A DNA stretch of 60,252 nt from Pseudomonadota bacterium (GCA_021795795.1 JAJYPA010000008.1:1-60252), one strand, 5' to 3'; numbered from the stretch's first letter, positions 16,913 to 27,397 are shown. Program-made: numbers and translations. Notes: a model not told the origin generated them from the sequence alone.

Positions 16913-19315
16913 TCAAAAGCTTGTACCCACCGTAAACTGAAACACCTGACTCAGATCGCCCGGCTTGTTATTCAGTGGTTTAGCCACACTGAACACCAGA
17001 GGACCGACCGGAGAAATCCAGTTAAAGCCAATCCCGACTGACTGACGCAGGTTCTGCGCATTGAAATTGTTGTAACTGTTGTACACGTTACCGATATCCC
17101 AGAACAGCGATAAACGCACATTGTTCGACTGCTTGGTCAAAAAAGGCATGGGAGTGATCAATTCGAGCCCGCCAGCTGTCAGGAACGTGCCGCCCATCGG
17201 ATCGCCGTTGGAATCGACCGGGCCGAGCGAGTAATCTTGATACCCACGTACCGATTGGATACCGCCCGAATAGTAATTCAGAAATGGCGGTACACCGTTG
17301 TAATACTGGCTGACGCCACCGTAGGTCGATTGTGTGTTGCCATAAGCCTTGATTAGCCCAACCTGCCCATGCGCCGACAGGGTGGAATCCGACCAGAGGG
17401 GGAAGTAGATCCGCCCCCTATAGTCGCCCTTGTAATAGAGCAGCTGGCTACCTGGCACCGCCAAGGTGGCCGAAACACTTTGCAGTATGCCCGAGGTAGG
17501 GAAAATTGCCTTGTTGCGCGTGTCATACTTCAAGGTTGGAATCAGGCTAAACGTATAGAAATTCATGCCATCAAACCCCGGGCCTGGGAGATCGTAGCCA
17601 TTCGCACCCAATGGGGTTACCGGATAACTCCCTGTAGGAACAACAGGCACGCCGGTAATCCAGCTCGGTGAGTAGCTGGTGGATTTGATTTTCTGGTTCT
17701 GCAACTGGAAGGCGATTGACGCATAAGTATTCTCGGATAGTGGCACACCGAAATTGATGTTACCCCCGATTGAATCGACCAAATATCGGGAAAGAGACAG
17801 TTGTGCTGCATTCTGTTTGGAGTAGAACAAACCGAAACCCTGACTCACGCCATCGGCGGTGAAATAGGGGTTGTTGTAATTGAACTGCACGCCCGTCTGA
17901 TACGAACTGCGCTGCAAATTGATGCCGACCGATTTACCTGAACCCAGGAAGTTGGATTGATTCAACCCCAGGTTAAACAACACACCCTCTGACTGGGAAT
18001 AACCAACCCCCGCAGTGAACGAACCGGACAATTGTTCGGTAATGTCGTAGTCGATATCCACCTGATCAGGCACACCTGAAACAGGTTTAACCTTTTGATC
18101 CACGTGCTGAACGGAAGGCAGGCGCTGGAGGCGTTCTTTGGAGCGGTCCAGCTTATCTGCCGCGTACCAACTGCCTTCCATCTGCCGCATTTCACGGCGA
18201 TAGACCTCTTCATTCGTATTGAAGTTGCCGTTGAACTCGACATGACGCACGGTAACCCGGTCGCCGGGTTGTATGTTGAAATCGATGGCTACGGTTTTAT
18301 TGTCTTCATCGATCTTGGGCATGGGTTGCACGCGGGCCAGCGCATAGCCATCGTTACCTAGCCGCTTGGCAATGGCATCCGAAGTATCGATCACATCCTT
18401 GCGGTTGAAGTATTCACCTGTTTTGACCTTGTCAAGCGCGTCCAGTGTGGCCTTGTCCAGCAAAAGATTGCCGGAAAAAGTGACACCACTGACCTTGTAA
18501 CGCTGCCCTTCTGTGATGTTAATCACAATGGCCATGTGCTTGCGGTCAGGGGTGATGGTGACCTGAGAGGAATCCACCGCAAACTTCAAATAACCGCGAT
18601 CAAGATAGAAAGACCGCAGGCTTTCGAGATCGGTCGCCATTTTCTCTTTGGAATATTGATCTGCGCTCGACCAGAAAGCCCACCAGGAAACAGGATGCAT
18701 CGCGAGTTGAGACAACAGTTCCGATTCGGAGAAGTCATGATTCCCGATAATGCGAACCTGCTGGATACTGGCCGGTTTACCCTCGTAGATATCGATGGAA
18801 ACGAAAACACGATTATCATCCAGTTGCTGCACATGAGTCTGAATCTGAACACCGTACTGCCCCAGGCTGTAGTACACGCGTTGCAATTCGGTCTTCATTT
18901 TGTCCAGTGCCTGCGGGTCAAGGACGTGCCCCTGGCTCAGGCCGATGTCTTTCAGCGCCTTTTGAAGCTTTTCGGTTTCAACTTTCTTGTTGCCTTTGAC
19001 TTCGATGGCAGAGATGGTCGGCCTTTCCTTGACCTGAATCATCAGCACATTGCCGACACGCCCTACATTGACGTCGCTGAAGAAGCCGGTCTTGTACAGC
19101 GCATCGATAACCCGGGTGCTGTCGCTTGCAGTGAAATCATCACCCACGTGATAGGGGATATAGGTAAAGGCGGTGCTGGGTGTGACGGTACGCAGACCTT
19201 CCACCTTGATATCCGAAATCACGAACGCTTGGGCCAGCGTTGGGATGAGCAGCAAAGCGCCCGCGATGGGCTTCAGTAAAAACCGAGCCAATGAAAACTT
19301 GATAGGTGAAGTCAT
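16913..19315 (-). CDS. bamA: outer-membrane protein assembly factor BamA
   Basis: Central barrel of the BAM complex that inserts beta-barrel proteins into the outer membrane. The signal peptide ends near LAQA. Five POTRA domains follow (about residues 30-425), the first starting FVISDIKVEGLRTVTPSTAF. A 16-strand barrel fills the rest and ends in Phe (FQFTVGTSF), the usual outer-membrane C-terminal signature. The barrel loop near GGIQSVRGYQDYSLGP contains the conserved VRGY motif. The 800 residues are standard. The neighbours rseP upstream and skp downstream are the expected ones. Confidence 0.97.
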   Translation of the reverse strand: MTSPIKFSLARFLLKPIAGALLLIPTLAQAFVISDIKVEGLRTVTPSTAFTYIPYHVGDDFTASDSTRVIDALYKTGFFSDVNVGRVGNVLMIQVKERPTISAIEVKGNKKVETEKLQKALKDIGLSQGHVLDPQALDKMKTELQRVYYSLGQYGVQIQTHVQQLDDNRVFVSIDIYEGKPASIQQVRIIGNHDFSESELLSQLAMHPVSWWAFWSSADQYSKEKMATDLESLRSFYLDRGYLKFAVDSSQVTITPDRKHMAIVINITEGQRYKVSGVTFSGNLLLDKATLDALDKVKTGEYFNRKDVIDTSDAIAKRLGNDGYALARVQPMPKIDEDNKTVAIDFNIQPGDRVTVRHVEFNGNFNTNEEVYRREMRQMEGSWYAADKLDRSKERLQRLPSVQHVDQKVKPVSGVPDQVDIDYDITEQLSGSFTAGVGYSQSEGVLFNLGLNQSNFLGSGKSVGINLQRSSYQTGVQFNYNNPYFTADGVSQGFGLFYSKQNAAQLSLSRYLVDSIGGNINFGVPLSENTYASIAFQLQNQKIKSTSYSPSWITGVPVVPTGSYPVTPLGANGYDLPGPGFDGMNFYTFSLIPTLKYDTRNKAIFPTSGILQSVSATLAVPGSQLLYYKGDYRGRIYFPLWSDSTLSAHGQVGLIKAYGNTQSTYGGVSQYYNGVPPFLNYYSGGIQSVRGYQDYSLGPVDSNGDPMGGTFLTAGGLELITPMPFLTKQSNNVRLSLFWDIGNVYNSYNNFNAQNLRQSVGIGFNWISPVGPLVFSVAKPLNNKPGDLSQVFQFTVGTSF

Positions 19316-19502
19316 GCTTGAAGGGGATCCCAGAAATTCGGATAAAAGTGTTTAAAGTAAATTTCACAGCTCGTTCAGGTCACTGATCGATTCCGTCCGG
19401 CCAACAAGCCAGACCCAATCAAACGAAGGAGACCAAGCGTGCGCGCAAGGTTAAGCACACTGCCTGCCCCATCAACAATCGGGCTATTGTCGCTGACTAT
19501 GC

Positions 19503-20912
19503 TTAGTGCAGCAACCGTGAGATGTCATTATAAAAAGCCAGCGCCATCAAACTCACCAGAAAGGCCAGACCTATCTTGGTAGCAAAAGCTTCGAGCGCCG
19601 CTTCCGCTGGTTTCCCTCGAATGGCTTCAACCACGTAAAGCACCAGATGGCCGCCGTCCAGCAGGGGGATAGGTAGCAAATTCATGATGGCAAGCGACAG
19701 GCTGACCAATGCCATGAACCCAAGGAAAGTGGAAAAGCCGATAACCAGACTCTGCCCGGCATACTCGGCAATCGCCACCGGGCCTGAGAGATTGGATAAA
19801 CTCGCCTGACCGGTCAGCAAGCCACCGAACACATTAAAGGTTAACGTGGTCATGGCCCAGCTACGCGATACGGCCATAGATAACGCCTCGACCGGATTGT
19901 ATCGTTCCAGAACCAGCATCTGTATCCCATCTGCCTTCGCGCGTGCCACGGCATCGGGCACCAGGCCCAACTGGGCACCAATCCGCCCGACCGAGGTAGT
20001 TTTGCCGTCGACATTGGCGGATGTTTCGGTCTTGGGCGTCACCGTGATCTGTTCTGTATGCCCATCACGAAGCACGGTCAGCGTGACGGGCTTGCCTGGA
20101 GAATGCTCGATACGGGAAATCAGAGCCCAGGGATCGCGATATGTCGAACCATCGATCTTCTGAATGACGTCGCCTTTCTTCAAGCCGGCTTGTTCGGCAG
20201 GGCTGCCTGCTATCACCTTGTGGACAAGTGCATCACCCATCGGCGACCACAGTCGGTAACCGATTTCTCTCAACACATCAGCGGCTGGGCCCTGATGATT
20301 GCCCTGAAGGGGTTTGAGCAGGGTCAAATCGAGGGTGCCGGCGCTGACAGCACCTTGATGCTCGAATTCAATCGGCACCTTGGCCCCGGCCACCCCCCCT
20401 TCCAGCACGGCAAGCCGCAGATCGGAGAGGCTATGAATGGGTTGCCCACCGACCCGAGTAATCAAATCGCCATCCTGAATGCCACTACGCGCCAGCACGG
20501 AATCGGCGGGCACCACGCCCACCTTGGGCAGCACACCCTGAACCCCGACCATGAACATCATCATCCAGAGCGCCAGTGCAAGCAGAATATTCGCTACGGG
20601 GCCGGCAAGAACAATCAGAAAACGCTTCCAGACGGGCTGGCGGTTGAATGCCCGATGCTGCTCGGATGGGTCGACGGGCCCTTCGCGCTCATCGAGCATT
20701 CTCACGAAACCGCCAAAAGGGAAAGCGGCAATGCGGTATTCAATCGCGTCCGGCCCCTTGCGGGTGGACCATAACGCCGGGCCGAAGCCAAGTGAATAGG
20801 TCAAAACCTTGACCCCGAGCTTGCGTGCCACCCAGAAATGGCCAAACTCATGGAATGCGACCAACACCGCGATGGTGATCAGGAACCCCAACAGACTCAT
20901 CAGAATATTCAT
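19503..20912 (-). CDS. rseP: RseP site-2 protease (sigma-E pathway)
   Basis: Intramembrane zinc protease that cleaves the anti-sigma factor RseA to release sigma-E during envelope stress. The first helix carries the zinc motif HEFGH (AFHEFGHFWVARKLGV). Two PDZ domains occupy about residues 115-310 (GVVPADSVLARSGIQDGD; AGSPAEQAGLKKGDVIQ). The third zinc ligand lies in NLLPIPLLDGGHLVLY. I use the ATG at 20912 (MNILMSLLGFLITIAVLV), because the 18 upstream codons overlap the dxr-proximal spacer and do not look like signal sequence. This gives 469 residues. Confidence 0.95.
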   Translation of the reverse strand: MNILMSLLGFLITIAVLVAFHEFGHFWVARKLGVKVLTYSLGFGPALWSTRKGPDAIEYRIAAFPFGGFVRMLDEREGPVDPSEQHRAFNRQPVWKRFLIVLAGPVANILLALALWMMMFMVGVQGVLPKVGVVPADSVLARSGIQDGDLITRVGGQPIHSLSDLRLAVLEGGVAGAKVPIEFEHQGAVSAGTLDLTLLKPLQGNHQGPAADVLREIGYRLWSPMGDALVHKVIAGSPAEQAGLKKGDVIQKIDGSTYRDPWALISRIEHSPGKPVTLTVLRDGHTEQITVTPKTETSANVDGKTTSVGRIGAQLGLVPDAVARAKADGIQMLVLERYNPVEALSMAVSRSWAMTTLTFNVFGGLLTGQASLSNLSGPVAIAEYAGQSLVIGFSTFLGFMALVSLSLAIMNLLPIPLLDGGHLVLYVVEAIRGKPAEAALEAFATKIGLAFLVSLMALAFYNDISRLLH

Positions 20913-20966
20913 GTCAGCAACTGGTCCAAAAGAGTACAGGGAAGCCCACGACGGGCAATGAAGCAA

Positions 20967-22172
20967 TCAGCCTCGTGAGTTTTCGAAACGAACGACAGCC
21001 GCACCCGACATCGCACGTGCCCACTCGTTCTCGTCTAACACCGCCTCCATGGACTCGGGCGCGGCCGTGCGAGTTCCGGATTGAACTAAGTTCATGACGT
21101 CCTCGATCAACTGGGGAATATCGCTGAAGGCGATACGGCGATCCAGAAATGCGGCAACGGCGACTTCATTGGCGGCATTCAGTACCAATGGGGCGTTGCC
21201 GCCGCTTTCAATCGCCGCATAGGCAAGCCGCAAGCAAGGAAAACGTTCAAAATCGGGCGCGTGAAAATGCAACCCATTAAGGGCTGTAAAGTCCAGCGGA
21301 GCCACGCCCGATTCGATTCGTTCCGGCCAGGCCAATGCATGCGCGATGGGTGTGCGCATATCCGGCAGGCCCAGTTGGGCCAGTACCGAGCCGTCTGCGA
21401 ATTGCACCATGGAGTGGATCACGGATTGCGGATGCACGATCACGTCAATCCGCGACGCTGGCATGCCAAACAGCCAGGATGCCTCGATGACTTCAAGCCC
21501 CTTGTTCATCATCGTGGCTGAATCCACCGAGATTTTGCGTCCCATCGACCAGTTCGGATGACGACAGGCTTCCTCCACCGTAATCTCTGAAAATCGCTCG
21601 AGGGGGTGGGTTCTAAATGGCCCGCCGGATGCCGTCAGAATGAGTTTAACAACGGCTTTGGCAGGCTCCTCTCCCACAGGGAGACACTGGAAAATCGCAT
21701 TGTGCTCACTGTCGATAGGCAGAAGCGTTGCACCGGACTCGGCGACGGCAGTCATCATGATTTGGCCCGCCGCGACCAGGGATTCCTTATTGGCCAGCAA
21801 CACCTGCTTGCCAGCACGCACCGCCGCCCAGGTCGAAGCCAGACCAGCCACACCGACAATGGCAGCAACAACGACATCCACCGATGCGTCAGTCGCCAAT
21901 GCAGCAATTTGCTCTGGTTGATCAATAACCTCGGGGCGCACCGCAGCATCCGGCATGTGCGTCACGATTCGCTCACGCAATCGGGCGGCGGCAACCGGAT
22001 CGGCCACACCGACCTTGCGGGGGTGAAATTCCTGAATCTGTTCCCACAAGATATCAACCTGTGCGTTCGCCACCAGGCTTTGCACCCGATAATGCTGCGG
22101 GTGGAGGCGAACCACGGCCAATGTGCTCTGGCCGATGCTGCCCGTTGAGCCGAAAATCGCAAGAGATTTCAT
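20967..22172 (-). CDS. dxr: 1-deoxy-D-xylulose 5-phosphate reductoisomerase
   Basis: Second step of the MEP isoprenoid pathway, making MEP with NADPH; feeds UppS and quinone synthesis. The N-terminal NADPH-binding loop is IFGSTGSIGQSTL. The substrate/metal region includes LLPIDSEHNAIFQCL, and the flexible-loop region is ASGGPFRTHPLE. The C-terminal NAANEVAVAAFL is typical. The ATG at 22172 (MKSLAIFGS) is preferred over a GTG 6 codons upstream that abuts the cdsA stop. The protein is 401 residues. Confidence 0.96.
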   Translation of the reverse strand: MKSLAIFGSTGSIGQSTLAVVRLHPQHYRVQSLVANAQVDILWEQIQEFHPRKVGVADPVAAARLRERIVTHMPDAAVRPEVIDQPEQIAALATDASVDVVVAAIVGVAGLASTWAAVRAGKQVLLANKESLVAAGQIMMTAVAESGATLLPIDSEHNAIFQCLPVGEEPAKAVVKLILTASGGPFRTHPLERFSEITVEEACRHPNWSMGRKISVDSATMMNKGLEVIEASWLFGMPASRIDVIVHPQSVIHSMVQFADGSVLAQLGLPDMRTPIAHALAWPERIESGVAPLDFTALNGLHFHAPDFERFPCLRLAYAAIESGGNAPLVLNAANEVAVAAFLDRRIAFSDIPQLIEDVMNLVQSGTRTAAPESMEAVLDENEWARAMSGAAVVRFENSRG

Positions 22173-22190
22173 TTCAAGGCACCAACCCAC

Positions 22191-23045
22191 TCAAGCCACA
22201 ACGAACAGGTGCATCTGGACAAGCGCCAGAAACCAGATAGGCATGGCCGCCAACTGGCCGTCGAGTCGGTCAAGCAGGCCGCCATGACCGGGCAGAATTC
22301 GCCCGCTGTCCTTCACGCCGGCCTCACGCTTCAACCGGGATTCTTCGAGATCACCCGCAACGGAATAAATCGCCACCAACATGCTCCAAACCGCCAACTG
22401 CCATGAAGGCACGGCCTGAAACAAGGGCAGCGCGGCACCAATCGCAGCAAGGATACCCACGCCAACGAGGCCGCCAACCAACCCTTCAATCGACTTGCCC
22501 GGACTCAGGGCGGGTGCGAGCTTGTTTTTGCCCCAAGCCCGACCGGCAAAATACGCCAACGAGTCGGCAACCGCCACAATCAAAATCCCGAACAGCAGTA
22601 ACCACGACCCCTGCTCCTGACGATGGATCATGACCACCGCAAACCAGAATGTGGGCAGGATCAGGATTCCAAGCAACGTACGAACAAGGGAAGAACGGAC
22701 AGGCGCCGCAACACGGCGGTGAATCCAGAGCCCCAGGATCAATCCCGCCCAACCCAACACGACAAGAGCGAACACCCCTGGAACCCAGTTACCCGGCAAG
22801 AATAGAAATAGTCCGGCCCCCAAAACCGCGGCAATGACTAAAGCGATCCAGCGCAATCGCAAGTCGGTTGTACTGAGACGGAACCACTCATAACCCAAGC
22901 CAAGCGCGAGCAACGCGGTAAAACCGACAAAAGCATACCGAGGCAGCGCGAAAATTACGAACAAACCCAGCGCGCCCAGCGCCAATGCCGTCAAAACGCG
23001 CACCTGGGTCCCACTCATGGTTTTGTTATCTGTGCTCGTCATCAT
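22191..23045 (-). CDS. cdsA: phosphatidate cytidylyltransferase
   Basis: Makes CDP-diacylglycerol from phosphatidic acid and CTP in the inner membrane. About eight membrane segments are visible. The C-terminal family signature is complete: SRLKREAGVKDSG followed by ILPGHGGLLDRLDG. The Asp in VADSLAYFAGRAWGKNK is also conserved. It overlaps uppS by 4 bases (ATGA) and lies in the standard uppS-cdsA-dxr-rseP order. Confidence 0.95.
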   Translation of the reverse strand: MMTSTDNKTMSGTQVRVLTALALGALGLFVIFALPRYAFVGFTALLALGLGYEWFRLSTTDLRLRWIALVIAAVLGAGLFLFLPGNWVPGVFALVVLGWAGLILGLWIHRRVAAPVRSSLVRTLLGILILPTFWFAVVMIHRQEQGSWLLLFGILIVAVADSLAYFAGRAWGKNKLAPALSPGKSIEGLVGGLVGVGILAAIGAALPLFQAVPSWQLAVWSMLVAIYSVAGDLEESRLKREAGVKDSGRILPGHGGLLDRLDGQLAAMPIWFLALVQMHLFVVA

Positions 23046-23809
23046 TCTTCAACACCACCAAAGCGGCGCTGGCGGGAGGCAAACCAGTTCAATGCCTCCT
23101 TAAAATCCTTGTCGGTGAAAGAAGGCCACAGACAGGACGTGAAATAGAGTTCGGCATAAGCGGATTGCCAAAGCAGGAAATTGCTGATGCGCTGTTCTCC
23201 ACCCGTGCGGATGAACAAATCGACAGGCGGATGATCAGCCGTGGAAAGGTTGGCTTCAAAACAGGCGCGAACCGCGGTTTCGTCGTCAAGATTCACCGTG
23301 CCCTGCACTGCCGAACGGGCCAAATGGGTAGCCGCCTGAAGTATGTCCCATTGTCCGCCGTAGCTGACGGCGATCATCAGGTGCATGCCATCGTTGGCGG
23401 ACGTGAGGTCCTCCGCCTGTGTCATCGAATGACAAATACCCTGCGGCAAACGCGTTCGATCCCCGATGAACTGCACACGAATGCCATTGGCGTGCAGTTC
23501 ATTGATATCACGCTCCAACGCATAGGAAAACAGTCGCATCAAAGCATCCACTTCTTCGGCTGGACGCGTCCAGTTCTCGGAGGAAAAAGCAAAAAGAGTG
23601 AGTACGGAAATGTTTGCTCGTCGGGCAGACTCAATCAGACGACGAACCGCCCGACGCCCTCGTTGATGACCAAGGCTGCGCGGAAGATGCCTTTCTCTGG
23701 CCCAGCGCCCGTTACCATCCATAATCACAGCCACGTGCAACGGGCCATTGGATGTTAAGACAGCAGGAGAAGCCGCCCGGGATGTAGACTCTTTATCCGA
23801 TGCCTTCAC
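23042..23809 (-). CDS. uppS: undecaprenyl diphosphate synthase
   Basis: Condenses isopentenyl units into the C55 lipid carrier for peptidoglycan and O-antigen. HVAVIMDGNGRWARERHLPR contains the catalytic Asp and the phosphate-binding residues. SSENWTRPAEEVDALM and LFIRTGGEQRISNFLLWQ are the other family blocks. The start is a GTG at 23809, with a 6-base gap from frr. The first about 24 residues are poorly conserved, so a later start cannot be ruled out. Confidence 0.95.
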   Translation of the reverse strand: MKASDKESTSRAASPAVLTSNGPLHVAVIMDGNGRWARERHLPRSLGHQRGRRAVRRLIESARRANISVLTLFAFSSENWTRPAEEVDALMRLFSYALERDINELHANGIRVQFIGDRTRLPQGICHSMTQAEDLTSANDGMHLMIAVSYGGQWDILQAATHLARSAVQGTVNLDDETAVRACFEANLSTADHPPVDLFIRTGGEQRISNFLLWQSAYAELYFTSCLWPSFTDKDFKEALNWFASRQRRFGGVEE

Positions 23810-23815
23810 GCGGGA

Positions 23816-24373
23816 TTAGACTTCTAGCAATTCTTTTTCTTTTTCGGCGACGAGCTTGTCGATTTCAGTGACGCACTGATCGGTCAATTTCTGGATCAGG
23901 TCCTGACCACGACGTTCGTCATCCTCGGAAATTTCCTTGTCCTTGAGCATGTTTTTCAGGTCGTTGTTGGCATCACGGCGAATATTACGCACGGCCACCT
24001 TGGCATTTTCACCTTCAGTGCGCACTACCTTGCCCAACTCCTTGCGACGTTCTTCGGTTAGCGCAGGCATGGGAACCCGAATCACCAGACCGGAGGTCGA
24101 CGGGTTCAATCCCAGGTCAGAAGTCATGATCGCTTTTTCGATTTTGCCGACCATTTCTTTTTCCCACGGCGTCACCGACAAGGTGCGGGCGTCTTCAGCC
24201 GACAGTTTGGCAACCTGGGACAACGGTACCATGCTGCCGTAATAATCCACCGACACGTGATCAAGAATGCTGACGTGTGCCCGTCCGGTTCTGATTTTGC
24301 TCAATTCCACCTTGAGCGCATCGATGCTCTTGTGCATCCGCACATCACAATCTTTTCTGATATCTTCGATCAT
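23816..24373 (-). CDS. frr: ribosome recycling factor
   Basis: Splits post-termination ribosomes together with EF-G. The 185 residues are the exact family size. The N-terminal helix carries [20 protein letters not shown]; the beta domain has [13 protein letters not shown] and TPWEKEM. The helical C-terminus includes [13 protein letters not shown]. It overlaps the pyrH stop by 4 bases. Confidence 0.97.
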   Translation of the reverse strand: MIEDIRKDCDVRMHKSIDALKVELSKIRTGRAHVSILDHVSVDYYGSMVPLSQVAKLSAEDARTLSVTPWEKEMVGKIEKAIMTSDLGLNPSTSGLVIRVPMPALTEERRKELGKVVRTEGENAKVAVRNIRRDANNDLKNMLKDKEISEDDERRGQDLIQKLTDQCVTEIDKLVAEKEKELLEV

Positions 24374-25110
24374 TTCAATAATTCCTCGGCTGTCACCAAC
24401 GTGCCCACAGGCTCACCTTGAATGGCGCGCACCAGGTTATTCGTGGCATGAATATCGATCACCATCATCGGCATGTTCTGGTCGCGACAAAGCACGATGG
24501 CTGTCGCATCCATGACCGCCAGACGCTGATCAAGGGCGTGATTATAAGTTAAGTGCTCAAATCGGAGCGCATTTGGATTCTTCATGGGATCCGAGTCATA
24601 CACGCCATCGACTTTCGTCGCTTTGATCATGATATCGGCCTGTATTTCGATGGCGCGCAAACTCGCACCGGAATCCGTGGTGAAGAACGGATTGCCCGTG
24701 CCACCGACAAGAATCACGATCCGGCCCTTCTCAAGATGACGAATCGCCCGGCGGCGGATGAAGGATTCACACACGGAGGGGATGGACACGGCGGACATTA
24801 CCCGCACTTCCAGCCCCCGCTGTTCGATCACATCCTGCATTGCAAGACCATTCATGACCGTCGCCAGCATCCCCATCTGATCACCCGTGACCCGGTCCAT
24901 ACCGGCCTTGGCCAAGCCCTCGCCACGGAAGATATTACCGCCGCCGACGACAATCCCGATCTCAACACCCATGGATCGCAAGCTCAGAATATCGTCGGCC
25001 AGGCGATGAATAACCGCAGGATCAATACCAAAGGAGCTATCACCCATCAACGCCTCACCGCTTAATTTCAGCAATACGCGTTTGTATTTGGGTGTGGCAG
25101 GGTCAGTCAT
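24370..25110 (-). CDS. pyrH: UMP kinase
   Basis: Phosphorylates UMP to UDP, the first committed nucleotide step towards UTP/CTP. The amino-acid-kinase fold starts at [29 protein letters not shown] and [18 protein letters not shown] are the characteristic blocks; the latter binds UMP. The 246 residues are normal. An unusual 235-base spacer with two perfect hairpins separates it from tsf. Confidence 0.97.
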   Translation of the reverse strand: MTDPATPKYKRVLLKLSGEALMGDSSFGIDPAVIHRLADDILSLRSMGVEIGIVVGGGNIFRGEGLAKAGMDRVTGDQMGMLATVMNGLAMQDVIEQRGLEVRVMSAVSIPSVCESFIRRRAIRHLEKGRIVILVGGTGNPFFTTDSGASLRAIEIQADIMIKATKVDGVYDSDPMKNPNALRFEHLTYNHALDQRLAVMDATAIVLCRDQNMPMMVIDIHATNNLVRAIQGEPVGTLVTAEELLK

Positions 25111-25186
25111 ATAGTAGGCCTCTTGAGTTTTATCGGAAATCCAAATAGGGTCTGTGCAGGTTCATCCCCAACCGTTCAGACCAGAA

Positions 25187-25252
25187 CAATCGAAAAGCAC
25201 GATTTTCGATTGACACCATTTTCCAATATCGCACAGACATTGGAAAATGGTG
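25187..25252. repeat. twin perfect hairpins between tsf and pyrH
   Basis: Two adjacent inverted repeats with one base between them. The first is 10 bp (CAATCGAAAA at 25187-25196, partner 25203-25212, 6-base loop). The second is 14 bp (CACCATTTTCCAAT at 25214-25227, partner 25239-25252, 11-base loop). Both are perfect. Neither is followed by a convincing T-run on the minus strand, so they are not simple terminators. They lie in the pyrH upstream region. Confidence 0.75.
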
Positions 25253-25307
25253 GCTCACGCCGGTGCTGCAAATCCTCCGCACCAGCCTATAGCGCATTAT
25301 CAGGCTC

Positions 25308-25331
25308 AAAAAAAACCGGAGTCACCTCCGG
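25308..25331 (-). terminator. terminator after tsf
   Basis: On the minus strand, CCGGA-GGTGAC-TCCGG is followed directly by eight T residues, 15 bases after the tsf stop. It is a short but well-formed intrinsic terminator, so pyrH probably has its own promoter or depends on read-through. Confidence 0.8.
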
Positions 25332-25345
25332 CCTTTCAATCCGTA

Positions 25346-26224
25346 TCAGGCGCCTTTGACTTGCGCCATCACCTCGGCAGCGAAGTCGGTGGTGTCTTTT
25401 TCGATCCCTTCACCCACTTCGATACGAGCAAACCTGACGCAGGTAGCACCTTTGTTCTTGAGCAACTTGCCAACCGTTAAATCGGGCTCCTTGACGAACG
25501 GTTGACCAACCAGCGCCACTTCTGCCAGGAACTTGCGAATACGACCGTCCACCATTTTTTCGATGATGTCCGCCGGTTTGCCGCTATCTGCCGCCTGAGC
25601 GATGAAAATCTCGCGCTCTTTAGCAACCAGATCAGCATCGACATCTGACTCGTTCACGCATACAGGACGCGTCGCGGCAACGTGCATTGCGATGTCACGG
25701 GCCAGAGCCACTTCACCGCCCTGCAGTTCGACCAGTACACCGATACGTTCACCGTGGCGATAGGCGCCAACAGCACCCGTCGTCTCGTAACGCTCGAAAC
25801 GGCGCACTTGAAGGTTTTCACCCAACTTGGCAACCAGCGACTTGCGCTTTTCTTCAATTGTCTGGCCGTCAATCTGCAACGCCATCAAGGCATCCATATC
25901 AGCAGGGTTATCCGCCAATACACGATCGGCAACCGCCTGAACGAAACCGGCGAAATCCGGGTTCTTGGCAACGAAATCCGTCTCGGAGTTGACTTCAACC
26001 ATGGCAGCAATTCGCCCGTCATCAGAAACCGCTACGCCAATCTGGCCTTCAGCAGCCACACGCCCGGCTTTCTTGTCCGCTTTGGCCATGCCGTTCTTAC
26101 GCATGTACTCGATGGCCGCTTCGATATCACCACCGGTCTCAACCAAGGCTTTCTTGCATTCCATCATGCCCGAGCCGGTACGCTCGCGCAGATCTTTAAC
26201 TAAGCTGGCACTAATCGTTGTCAT
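25346..26224 (-). CDS. tsf: elongation factor Ts
   Basis: Nucleotide exchange factor for EF-Tu. The N-terminal UBA-like domain reads [20 protein letters not shown]. The core then has the exchange motif [10 protein letters not shown] near residue 80, preceded by ALVEVNSE-like sequence ([13 protein letters not shown]). The protein is 292 residues, normal. It follows rpsB with a hairpin in between, the usual order. Confidence 0.97.
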   Translation of the reverse strand: MTTISASLVKDLRERTGSGMMECKKALVETGGDIEAAIEYMRKNGMAKADKKAGRVAAEGQIGVAVSDDGRIAAMVEVNSETDFVAKNPDFAGFVQAVADRVLADNPADMDALMALQIDGQTIEEKRKSLVAKLGENLQVRRFERYETTGAVGAYRHGERIGVLVELQGGEVALARDIAMHVAATRPVCVNESDVDADLVAKEREIFIAQAADSGKPADIIEKMVDGRIRKFLAEVALVGQPFVKEPDLTVGKLLKNKGATCVRFARIEVGEGIEKDTTDFAAEVMAQVKGA

Positions 26225-26264
26225 CAGCGTTTCCTCTTAATTTTAAAATTTATTCAAAACAATA

Positions 26265-26284
26265 ACGGGTCACCTGGGACCCGT
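26265..26284 (-). terminator. rpsB-tsf intergenic hairpin
   Basis: On the minus strand, a perfect 7-bp stem ACGGGTC/GACCCGT with a 6-base loop is followed by TATTGTTTT. It lies between rpsB and tsf and looks like a weak terminator that would lower tsf transcription relative to rpsB. The regulatory effect is inference. Confidence 0.6.
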
Positions 26285-26345
26285 TCTGTCACTGCTCATT
26301 GAGCAATGGTGCCGAAGGTCGACACCACACCGATCAAACAGTCAA

Positions 26346-27083
26346 TCAGGCCTGATCGGCTGCTTCTTCCGCTTCAACAAAATCTGAAGGAGCAATCGCC
26401 GATGCGCCCTTTGCTTCCAGTACGGTTTCAGACACTGCGCGTGCATAGAGCTGAATGGCACGGATCGCATCATCGTTTCCCGGGATAACGTAATCGATGC
26501 CTTTGCTGCTGCTGTTGGTATCCACGATACCGATAACCGGGATGCCCAGCTTGTTCGCTTCGATCACCGCGATGTCTTCGTGACCGACGTCAATGACGAA
26601 CAGCGCATTCGGCAGACGATCCATATCCTGAATACCACCAAGTGAACGCTCGAGCTTTTCGCGCTCACGGGTCATCATCAGACCTTCTTTCTTGTTCAGT
26701 TTTGCCAGCGAACCATCTTGTTCCATGGTTTGCAGCGTTTTAAGACGACGAACCGACTGGCGTACAGTTGAGTAGTTGGTCATCATGCCGCCCAACCAAC
26801 GGTGGTTGACGTAAGGCATGCCACAACGTGCGGCTTCTTCGGCGATCGTGTCGCGAGCTGAGCGCTTGGTACCGACGAACATGATGGTTCCGCCACCGCC
26901 AACGACTTTGCTGATGAAGTTCAACGCATCGTTGAACATCGGAACGGTCTTTTCCAGATTGATAATGTGGATGCGATTACGCTGACCGAAGATATAGGGC
27001 GCCATGCCCGGATTCCAGTACCGAGTCTGGTGACCAAAATGGACGCCGGCCTCGATCATTTGACGCATGCTAACTGATGCCAT
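26346..27083 (-). CDS. rpsB: 30S ribosomal protein S2
   Basis: Component of the small ribosomal subunit. [20 protein letters not shown] at the N-terminus, then [18 protein letters not shown] and [14 protein letters not shown] are family blocks. The frame extends 29 codons upstream, but the ATG at 27083 gives the S2 N-terminus and has AAAAGG upstream. This gives 245 residues. The upstream region holds a promoter and leader of about 150 bases. Confidence 0.97.
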   Translation of the reverse strand: MASVSMRQMIEAGVHFGHQTRYWNPGMAPYIFGQRNRIHIINLEKTVPMFNDALNFISKVVGGGGTIMFVGTKRSARDTIAEEAARCGMPYVNHRWLGGMMTNYSTVRQSVRRLKTLQTMEQDGSLAKLNKKEGLMMTREREKLERSLGGIQDMDRLPNALFVIDVGHEDIAVIEANKLGIPVIGIVDTNSSSKGIDYVIPGNDDAIRAIQLYARAVSETVLEAKGASAIAPSDFVEAEEAADQA

Positions 27084-27397
27084 GATATTAAACCTTTTCA
27101 AATTATGGGTTGAGCCTCCGTTCAACCAAACCAATGCAACCTTGGGCGGCCTCTCGCCTTCCCGCAGCACCCCGCATCGTTTTACCGTTGAACGTGTGAA
27201 TTACCTCGTACACGACCTAGGTCATGTCAAGGCGCGCGTATTCTAGCGCCTCAGACCGCAGAATGGAAGCTTGAGGAGCTGATTCAACACCTTTGCAGCG
27301 CACTGCCTCTGCGACCAGCAAGGCCACCGCCACTCCCGTCAATCAAAGCAGTGCGATGAGTGTTTTATCCGCGAGCGTCGCCAAAATTCCTATGTGA
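27084..27397 (-). promoter_or_regulatory. rpsB: rpsB promoter and leader region
   Basis: A 314-base gene-free stretch between scpA and rpsB. On the minus strand a -10 TAGAAT (27245-27240) is followed by the GC-rich discriminator ACGCGCGCC, typical of stringently controlled ribosomal promoters. The matching -35 (TTCCAT, 17-base spacing) is weak. A separate TTGACA (27230-27225) lacks a good -10. The leader holds a palindrome GACCTAGGTC and, near the start codon, a 6-bp hairpin GGTTGA/TCAACC (27127-27122 with 27113-27108 on the minus strand). In gammaproteobacteria the rpsB leader is a known site of S2 autoregulation; that role here is inferred. Confidence 0.55.
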
